DNA of 64,000 nt from assembly GCA_012295275.1 (NCBI GenBank), contig CM022673.1:7578811-7642810 (forward strand), read 5' to 3'. Both the position numbers and the translations under genes were made by a program. Of this stretch, positions 35,901 through 64,000 are shown piece after piece. The DNA comes from Chrysomallon squamiferum (taxonomy: Eukaryota > Mollusca > Gastropoda > Neomphalida > Peltospiridae). The first letter of the stretch is position 1, and each line of letters opens with the position of its first letter. The notes beneath the pieces are model-generated. The model was not told the DNA's origin. It did not search any database and worked only from the letters and a program-made list of their open reading frames with translations.

Positions 35901-38900
35901 GTAACACATCAAATATTGCACACATAAGATATGAAAAGTAGATTATATTTTAAATAATGCAAACGAGTGTATTATGTTTAATATGCCAGTCAAATCAGTA
36001 GAACAGTTCAGATTATAAAACAACTGTTTTACATCTAATTCACAAAACAAAACTGTCATTTAAAATGTCAAACATGAAAAAAGCATTTCATTTAATAATT
36101 TAAAACAATTTGAAAACAGAATAATTTCAGTATTTGTTTAAATATCATTTCTAGTTTATATATAATTATCTGAAAATGTGTTTCATTCAAGAAGTCAGAT
36201 AAAAATTTTGACATAAGAGTTGGAAATAAAAATCTAAATGAAACTTGTTATTAAAGCAGCTGCCAATTAAATGCTATTTGTACAGTCAAATAAGGCAATT
36301 TCCTAAGGTAGGTTTTAAAATCTGTAAGTTAGTTTTACTATTTATATTAAACATTCTGTAATGCCGACATTTTGCAGATTCTCTTTGGTAAAATACTGGT
36401 ATGGAATATTTTAAGTAAAGCTAAACTAATTTTAAAACTCTTTATAATAAATTAATTTTGGCAAAAGCAAATTTATACACTTCAGTCAGAGGTAATATAG
36501 GATTTCTGTATATTTAGGAACATCAGTTTTGTTTAAACCATTCATTAAAAAAAAAAAAAAAAAAAAAGCAAGAAAAAAAACAAAAAAAACAACCTATAAA
36601 CAAGAATTTTCAGTAAGCAAAACTATTCATTCTGTTATTTCTGAAAAAACAAAAAAAAAATGAAAATAACAAGACCTGAATTTCCATGGAAGTGGTATAA
36701 ACAAAAATGAATAATTTATAAATTATATAATTCTTTTTATATGCAACTGAACAGTGAAACAATAACTGCTGCTGTAGTAGTAACAGTATTGTTATAAATG
36801 ATACAAATAGAACCTTTTATAATCAAACTTGGATATAATCTCATTTAATAATAAAACTAATAATATCTAACCATCTGGCTGTTATGAACTTAGAAAACAT
36901 GTCGGTGAAATCTGTTTAATTTTTAGTAAATGGTAACTTGTCTTTTATCAGTATATTTGTATGTGTCTAAGCCTTACTAATGCTTCAAGTTTTAGTAATT
37001 ACTGAACAGAATCCTGTTCTGCACTATTTCTTCTGATCTGACTGACAAAAAACACGTTCAAAATAATTGAGGAAAAGGCAAAATGAGAAAGTGAACCAAC
37101 CAATCAAGATACTATAAAAAAGACAATGACGACAAAAAGTGTTAAAAAGCTACCACCAGTTCATGGAAATGCCACTCTAAGTAACAATTATAATAATTAA
37201 AAAAGTGACTGATAATAATATTAATGATACTGAAAACATTAATGCTGGCTAAATAATCTTTCATTGGCTAATATAATTGTTATTATACCCTTGGGTGTAG
37301 TAAACTAGATGACACACAAACATGTAACTAGGCTGACTAGATAATATAAAATGCACAACTTAATTATGGGCGAAAAAAAAAAAAAAAAGGAAGATAAATA
37401 GCATTCAAAATGTCGCTGAGGACCACACCCTGACCCTTTTATCTGCATTGGAATGGTCATCAAAAACTTGGAAGATTACTGTTATTGCAAAGACCTGAAT
37501 TATGAATCATTTTACATACTTTAAAATAATAATTATGAGAACTAATACAATTCTCATTACAACCCTCAATTCCATCAAAATACTGACAAGCAAAAGTTTT
37601 AAACTAAAAATATTAAAGCATATATAATTTTTAAAAATAGCTGTTTGTTTTGTCTGGGACGGATATGTAGTAATTACATCAATTATTATTAGAAAACAAA
37701 GGTTGAAGTATTTCATTAAGTAAATATGGAGTATCAATATTTTTTTTTTTTTTTGTTATTTGAAAGAAAAATAATAATAATAAAAAAAGGTCACTGTAAT
37801 ATTTCAGAAGAATAAATATTTTGATTTATACTATAATTGAAAATGAAAAGCAGTAACATGAATGAAAACACTGAGTAACAAGTTGATCCTAAAATGAAAC
37901 CATGATTCAAAATGGAGATGTAATTTATGAATTTTCAAACAGCATTTAATTAGTGTTTTTTTAATTTAATTAAAACTCAGATTACTTTTCAGTAAGAAGT
38001 CTTAAGCACTGATTAATACATTCAAAAATATTTCATTTAATTCATTAAATAGAAAACTGGCAAGACAACTGTTTCTATGAAAATTAATACTGTATGTGTT
38101 ACGGTTTGTATAAACCTATATAGATAGTTTTATTTGATTCTTATTGTTATTATTTCTTCTGCAAATGAAACTGAAGAAGTCCAATGTCAGAGTGTGTCCA
38201 CAACTGTAAAACTACTACACACTATCAAGTTAAAACAAGTAGTATTATAAAATGTTAACATTAGGCTATCAGCGATCAAATACTATATACTTAATCAGAA
38301 GAGATCAAAAATGAATTATTTAAAAAAAAAAAAAAAAAAAAAAAGTCCCTTCTACAAGCTCATCTAATATTACATAAATACTGAACAAGAGGGTGGGGTG
38401 GGGACTAACATGCTGATCACACCAGGCACACAACTTTAATTAAAAGTATGAAGATTTCATTACACAAGTTTTGACAAAAAAATATATAATGTATATATAT
38501 ATACCATTAATTAATTAACCTTCTCCAAAAGCGTAATGTACATGACAATATTAAGAAAGACACTGATACGTAACTGGTGTGAAAACACCCAAATATAAAA
38601 AAAGGAGTTTTTTTTTTTTTTTACTTTTTAATTAAAAACCTCACAAATTTTCTATTTCACACTTTCAAACTAAGAGGTGAATTTGCCGTTTGTTTGTGTT
38701 CATGATATTTTTGAATAAACAACATGTTAAAAAAATTTGAAACAAATCTGGATTTCATGATTCTTTTATAAAGGGAACAATAAAATAAATCAAACTTTTT
38801 AAACAAACAATTCAACAATATTAACATTACTTTGCTATTCAATCATAAAAGTAAAAAAAAAAAAAAAAACCTAGAAAAACTTTTATTTATTTTGTGATGG

Positions 38901-41900
38901 TGTTTCCCAGTAACAGTTAACAAAAAAAAATCATGATTTTTTAGTTTCATAATTTCCATTAAACCAATAATACATTATTAAACTGACATGCAAAAAATTA
39001 TCTCTAATGGATGATAAACATTTATTAAAATTTCATATTCATTCAAAATTAGTTTGCATAAGATAAAGAATAAATATATACATTACATTTACAAATTAAA
39101 TCTTAAGTATCATTTACTGTGTAAAGAATTTTTTGAAAAATTACCTTAGTAATAATTCTATATAATCTAACCATAATTAATAAATTAATAAAAATGCTAA
39201 TTTCATGAGAACTGTAAAATATCATGATATTAATTTTTCATTTTACAAACAAGCTATCTTGTCTAGGATTTTATAAATTTAAAAATATTTTATCAAGTAT
39301 GCATTTTTTTTTTTTATCAATATGAATATAGCACCATTGTCCAACACTTACTACTGGAATGGAATGACTATAATTAATTCCTAACGTTACCACAATTTAC
39401 ATATATCATCTATTGTATAATCTCATATATCAACGTAGTCAGTTTGTCCAAGTCAAAGCTTTCTTACATATTTTAACATGATTGAAGTCAAAACATTTTA
39501 ACTTAATTCAAATAATTAACAAGTCATTTTGGATATGCTGTCAAGTCAATACGGTACAGGCAGAGAAAAATATTAATAAATAATTAATTTATAAATATTA
39601 CAAATTTAACACCTACACAGCATGAAGAACAAGCAGTGTACAATCAGCAGTCATACTGTCATATTACCAGATAGTTTATACAAGTCTTTATCATAGCAGT
39701 AGCCAATCTTTAAACCCAAATTTTTCTGTTCCGAAAACATTTACATGTACTTATTTTAATTCTGGCATGGTATTTAGACATTTTAAATAAAATGGTTAAA
39801 GAAGGAAATAAAGAAAGTAAAAATAATATGGTCAGTGGGTTTGCAAGTGTTTAGGGTGGCAAGGAATGCTTTAATGCCCAAAGTTTTTTTTCTTTTTTTT
39901 TTTTTCTCCAGGGCCTTTGTATACATGCATGCCATCCCTGCTTTAGAACCATGCTTACAAAACCTTCAGAAATGGAGACCCTAATTCCAAATTTTAATGC
40001 TAATACAGATGATAAAACAAAAAGTAGATTTACGATTACTGGAAGTTAAAAGTAATGTATATTTGAAAAGAATTAAGAAGTTTTACAAATAGTGTCAGCT
40101 TATAATTGCCGTGTACCTTTCCTTACAGTTTGAAGATATGTCTCATTAAACAAACTGACCCACGTATATCTAACTTCCAACAAGATTAAAAATATATTTA
40201 CAGTTAATTATAAAAATAATTTTAAACTGCCATTTTTAAATAGTTTTATCTAAAACACACACATACACACACATGTGAACTAAACTAATTAATTAAAATT
40301 ATATAAATAAATAAATAAATAAATAAATAAAAATTAATGAAGTATAATTTTAAAAATAGTCTTGTTTTTGTTTTATTTCAAATTTAAATTATGAGATATC
40401 CTTCAAAGGAACATTCTTTAAAAGTTTAATGGGATTCAGTACAGTCAATTGCATAATTTTTATTATAATTTTATTTTATTTATGGAAATCATTATTCAAT
40501 TTTATTTCAAAAGATAGTTTAATAAAAATGCATTCAAAATTTTTATTTTATTATTATTATTTTTTTTTTTTTTAAAGTTCTTACTTTGTTTTATTTTCAA
40601 AAAATAATCCTCTACCAACAGTAAATGGCAAATTCACCTCAAATTGTTCATCTTAAATACAGCTACTGGTAAGTAACGATTGTCTTATAGTCATATTAAA
40701 ATGTCAAAATACTAACAACGTACATGCAAAAAACCCTAATAATCGAAAATTTATCATTTCAAAAATCCTGTAATATTAAAAGAGAACACTTCTGGAGTTT
40801 TGGAACCAAAATCTGACTTGTTTACAATAATCTACTTTTTATAAAAAAGTATCTTAAAATACTGTTAATAAAGTGTTCTTTTATTTAGTGGTAATTTCTA
40901 AGACATAATTTTTCCAAAACTGTCTGTTTAAAAAGGAACAAATGGTAATATATTGATAACCGGAACCCTAAAAAGATATGTTTACTTTTACGTTTAAACA
41001 AAATAATGACTTGTTCGCATACATGCTACTCAAGTCTGTAAGTATTGATGCCAAAACTCCAAGATTCTCTTTAACACACTTGGCAAATGTGGAAGAAAAA
41101 AGAAAAAAATAAGTCAGAAGAAAAGATTCAAACATTCAAATGTAGGAACCAAAAACTGATAATAAATTTACATTATTCAAACTACTAAAAAGGCAAAAAT
41201 AGCAAACTGTATACAAGTGAGCAACATGTTTAAGAATTGCAAATATACATTTGTAAATATACAACAATTTGTAAACCTTTAAAAAAAAAAAAAAAAATCC
41301 AACATAATTACATCTAAATTCTAATGTTAATTTTTGCTAAGTTACATTGATTGTGAAGCAAAATAACTGAAAACCTGTATGCAAGAAATAATCGAGTCAC
41401 ATTTTAATAAAAATAAGCTGCCTGCGATTCCCAGTATTTTTTACACTGATGTAGCAAGTTACCAAACAGAAGACATTAAAGCCTATTATTTTTTATTTTT
41501 TTTATTTTAGCAGCTGAATTTTAAAACTTTTCATCATGAATATCTTAAGACTGACCAATGTGCTGGGTTACAAAGAAAATAAGTGCTAAATATTTTATAT
41601 ATTGGAATTATAAGCTGTGTTCTGCAGCCAGTGTTATTATGTGACTTGACTTCATCTTGCACTCAGATCTTCAATTGTTATTAAACCTAGATATTATATC
41701 AACGACAGGTACAAACCATCACACAAGATTTGATATGCAAACATGAACACATAATGTGAAGGCAACAAAGTCTTGGGATGAAATGGAATCAAATGCTGGA
41801 GAGGTCCAATTTGTTGTTTGTTAGAATTGGCTTATTTTAAAATAGTTATTTTCTTTAAACATTAATCAGATTTTATGTGTAAGTCATATGTGTTAGAAAC

Positions 41901-44900
41901 TGTTTATTCTGCAACTCCAATGTAGCGTTTAAGCAAAATTATTTTTATTTTATAACTTAAAAAAACACAAAATAAATATAAATTAAAAAAAACCAAACCC
42001 AAGGTATAAGTCCCTTTGTGTAATGCCCAAACTATCAGCTGTTTCATTTCTGTACATACCATTAAATATCACATTTAATATAACCTTAAGAAGAACAAAG
42101 AGAATCGGACACGAATAAATGCACTGAACAGACATGGCAGATAAATTAACACAAATTACCATACTGTAATTTTATATAGATACTTTAAATAATATCCCAA
42201 CATTAGTAATATCAAAAGATTTTTATCCTTGAATTTATATCAGTATCTTACTGAATTATTAATTTACCATCATTAATGGACAAACATAAAACATTTTTGA
42301 AATGGTCAGATTACCATTAACTGACTGCCATCATAACTTCAAATTCTTTTTTCAATGCCACATTACTGATCTGAAAATATATTTAAAGCTAGTTATTTAA
42401 ATCCAGGCACTGTATCAGTTATGTAAGCACCAAATATTATCATTCAGTATTCATTAGTTCACTATTTACAGTAGAAAACAATATTGACAGCAAAAGTTCA
42501 ATTGTTTTTACATTTGTCATTTAATGACTAACAATTCGATATAATTTAAGAAGAAAAAAAAAAGAAATGTAGATAATAATTTTGATTTGTGCTTTTCACT
42601 GTAATCAGTTCATCGATAGCATAAGAATACAAACCCATCAAATGGGTATTAGGTGGATGGTGGAGAATGAAGATACAATAATAATTATATAAGATATTTC
42701 CTGTTAACATATTTTGAAACAATCACATTAAAGACTGCATTGGAGCAACAGTATTAGTTTCATTCATATTAACTCATAAAGGAAAAGGCCAAAAAAAATA
42801 AAAAAAATAAAAATGTTTTCGTTACTCAAACATTAAATAAATTTTATAAATAACGGTTTATGATGGTTTGCACCAACATAACAGCTCAATATACAAGTGT
42901 ACTTCTTTGGAAATTATATAAATAGAGTATTATTAATAATAACTATTATTTATATCAGATTATAGATAATGATTATAGCAATGAGGAATGATAAACAAAC
43001 AAACAGAGCTATTTACTTCCACCGAGAATGACAAAGGTTTTCAAAACAAAATGACAGTAAGTAGTTGAATTTTAAAATCCATGATTTATCTATGTACAAG
43101 GTGGGATAGAAAACATTTTAGTGTACTCTGTTTTTCATCAACATACTATTCAGAAATAATGTTTAAATCACCCATACAATTCTCATTAACAAACAACAAA
43201 ACACTGCTAAGTTCTTTTTATAATAATGATAATGTTTTAACATTAAATGGTTTCGAAAATGAAAAAAATTTCTTTTAAAAATTAAAATAAATAAATAATA
43301 AATGGGTGACCAACAAAATTATATTATATCACTATTACCACTATAATTTTAAAGAAAGAAAACTGCCAAACATTCCTTCCACATCTGAAAATTTCAAACT
43401 TCAAAATTTATTTTCCTCTAATGTTAATGAAAAACAGAGCTAGCATAAACTGTTTTTATATAAAATATATATATATATATATGTAGCATTTATGTTATTA
43501 AAGCATAAATCATGAAATATTAGTGATCTCAGTAGCAAGATAGTACCAATGTTTTAGTGTGCTGCCAATTAAAAATAATAAATATGAAGTGTATTCACCA
43601 GCATCATTATTAAAAAAAAAAAAAAAAAAAAGAAAAAAGAACAGCAGCATATGGTGTGACCTCTCTAACACAGCTGTTAATATTCACTATATTTCATGAT
43701 CTATAGGGATTTAAATAGTTTAAAATGACAACCCGCATACCATAATTATTACAAAGCAGTATTGGTTTGAAAACTCACAAACACTGCAGTTGGATGAAAA
43801 CAGAAGCAGATACACGTATATAAAAATATTTATAGTGATATTTTTCTTTGAAAAAGTAATGTATTACAATCAAAACCTGTGTAGAGAAAAATGTGTAAAA
43901 AAAAATTGCATTACAAGCCATCTGTGAACCAAGATCATGCTTGTTCCATGTCTTGGAGGTTCCTTAAACCGAGACTTTGTAAGGTTATATTCAAATATTT
44001 TTTTAGTTTATTAATATTTTTTGAAGTTTTTTTTTTTTTTTTTAAAATAAATTGGAATGGCTTATGTTCACAGATTTTTCTCTACTTACTGTCAGGCACT
44101 GAATGCAGCAATTTTATTATTATTATTTTTTTTAAATGCTTTGTAAAACTCAAATCCCAGACAACAAATGTGTTCATGTCAAAAACAGAGGAAAGAATGT
44201 CTAGGAAAAAATATATGGTTATATTGATGAGATGAAAACAATGTCAATATGAAATGACAATGAAAGACATTTAAATACTGGCGTGTAAAACTGGAGGAAA
44301 AAATCTTGATGCCTTTGGTTACAAGTGATTCAATATTTAATATTTTTGCTATACATCTGGAGTAAGGTACCAATATGTGAACAAACACCTTTAAATACTC
44401 AATATTTAAAAAGAAAATAAAACACAAATGACTAAATTGCAACTGAAACCCCATGGCACGTGCAGTCATGTCCTTTTCACGCACATCATGTGCAGTGCCA
44501 CACGAAATCGAAATGGACATCAGCACCTTCATGTTTGTTTCAGTTCTGACATTAATTATTACACATCTAAATACTTTCACACACCTCTATCTACAGTTAT
44601 TATATAGTTTAAAAATAAAAACAAAAAAAAATTGAAGAAAGAAAATACAACGGAATCTCTAATTTACAGACATGTGCACCAAATTTAAGAAATAAATTGG
44701 CAGTTTATATGATATAGAATACACAATATACAGAACTATTATCTTACAATGAAAAAATACAATTATTCCATTTGCCAAGTGACTTGTCCTATAAAAATAA
44801 CTCTTCCAAAAGTCACACTATTTGCTATTTGCATCTCAGCACATCAACCTGATTTAAAAATCTAGACTGGCATGGAATACCAATTAGAAAAATCACAGAT

Positions 44901-45951
44901 ATTATTTATTATATCTACATTTGATACTCCTGCTAAAATACAATTGAATAATGCACTGATAAAAAGATTACACTATTAAATATAAAACTTTCTTAAGACA
45001 AAATCCCAATCAACAATATACACAAAAATATAATAATAGTAATAATAATAATAATAATATATATGTATATATATAAGATATATATAAATTGAAAAGCAAA
45101 CAACTGTAGCAGAACTAACAGCAAAACTCCTGCTAATATTAATTGATGTAACTAAATTAGCAAACTAACAACAACCATCTAAAATGCAAACCACTAAACC
45201 ATTCAGATCAAATCTTGAATATTAAATAGTAATAAGCAAGCAAAACAAAAAAAAAAAAAAAAAAAAAAGAGAAAAGATTTTTAAAAAATAGTACCAAACC
45301 AAAAAGTGATGCATAGTGATACCACAGCACTTTAGCCAACGATTAGCCAGCATGTCAAGGTCTCCGAGGTCACGACCTCCAGCTACTCAAACCAGATATG
45401 ACAAAACACATTTTAAAACAGGAAAATTAATAAAACAAAGAACAGCCAACTGATTCAAACGAGACAGATTTTACAACGAGATATCGGTATTAACAGCTCA
45501 AAGTCATTACTTTGTGTATTGCCCATACATAGCCAGGATGCACAACAGCTGCCTGGGGTAACATCACAGGTTTGTAGGTCAAAAAAAAAATTAAAAAAAA
45601 AAAAAAAAAAAAATCATTTTATCTTTTTTTTTTTTCTTCTGTTTTTAAAATGTCTTTAAAATCTCTGCTTACAAATTACATAATAAAATCTGATTGAAAT
45701 GTTTTTTTTGTTTTTTTTTAAATCTTGATCACAGTACAAAACAGATTCAGTGTGCCTATTTCACTTGTTTGTTAATTTAAAGATACTATACGTTTTCAAA
45801 TGTTATCAGTTTCAACTAACTCTGTGATAATAATAATAATAATAATAATAATCATCATAATAACAGTAAAGTAATGAATAATAATAAAGTTTATAATAAT
45901 AATAATATCCTGAATCATATTGGCACTTGGAGATTGAGAGGTGCAAGGAAA
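35900..45951 (-). other. HIPK 3' flank, probable long 3'UTR plus intergenic DNA
   Basis: No gene could be recognised here on either strand. The array homology ends near 35,900, so this is single-copy DNA. GC-richer islands close to the stop codon (about 45,310-45,400, 45,480-45,570 and 44,450-44,580) look like transcribed UTR sequence. Several TTTATT strings on the plus strand (AATAAA in the HIPK sense) occur, for example near 38,883, 39,019 and 40,470, so the true poly(A) site cannot be chosen by eye. Very long 3'UTRs are known for vertebrate HIPKs. Simple repeats: poly(A/T) runs, (TA)n near 43,465-43,482, and TTA/TAA repeats near 45,040 and 45,830. Confidence 0.4.
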
Positions 45952-63899
<17,948 letters not shown>

Positions 63900-64000
63900 T
63901 TATTATTTATTATGTCTGTACTATTACAAATTATTTTTTAGCAAGCAGTGTTGAAAATATTTGTCCCCTGTTTAACAAATGTTTAAAATTCAAATCTTTG

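Noticed and set aside
44179-44580. 133-codon minus-strand open frame and its plus-strand partners
   Set aside because: No recognisable domain, poor composition, and it lies in the probable HIPK 3'UTR; its GC-richer part is better explained as UTR.

Overview
The window is AT-rich eukaryotic (metazoan) DNA with GT-AG introns, many TTA/TAT, GT and poly(A/T) runs, and no bacterial-type genes. I cannot name the species. A conserved HIPK-family kinase gene shows it is an animal, and a lophotrochozoan or similar invertebrate is plausible but is only a guess.

The right part (about 45,950-63,785, minus strand) holds 14 coding exons of a homeodomain-interacting protein kinase. The first recognisable ATG and the stop codon are both present. 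The spliced reading frame is continuous and gives about 1,212 residues, close to vertebrate HIPK1/2. It has a SUMO motif near the N-terminus, a complete kinase domain, a conserved SUMO-interacting motif and the Tyr/His-rich tail. An acceptor site lies 15 bases before the ATG, so at least one 5' exon is outside the window. The roughly 10 kb downstream of the stop codon (35.9-45.95 kb) has no recognisable gene and may be largely HIPK 3'UTR.

The left part (1 to about 35,900, plus strand) is a tandem array of three long repeats. I read them as three paralogous copies of one unrecognised gene: copy A (5' end outside the window, ends at 3,013), copy B (9,038-15,932) and copy C (20,722-30,155). The genes are made of very short exons (18-147 bp, one candidate of 9 bp). 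From exon 3 onward these are phase 0 and multiples of three. Copy C can be joined into an open frame of about 244 residues: hydrophilic, Lys/Glu-rich, without a signal peptide, and ending in a basic/acidic helix-like tail. Copies A and B have lost particular exons, and B and C have duplicated others internally.

The most striking signal is that the exons differ between copies far more than the introns around them, and the differences are almost all amino-acid changing. Exon 4 of B and C shares 20 of 49 residues, with one synonymous difference among the 20 conserved codons, while flanking introns differ by a few percent. This accelerated exon evolution suggests diversifying selection in an undescribed microexon gene family. 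Introns of the array also carry a 27-bp minisatellite, whose long open frames I reject as genes, a 41-bp satellite and a recurrent intronic block of about 90 bp.
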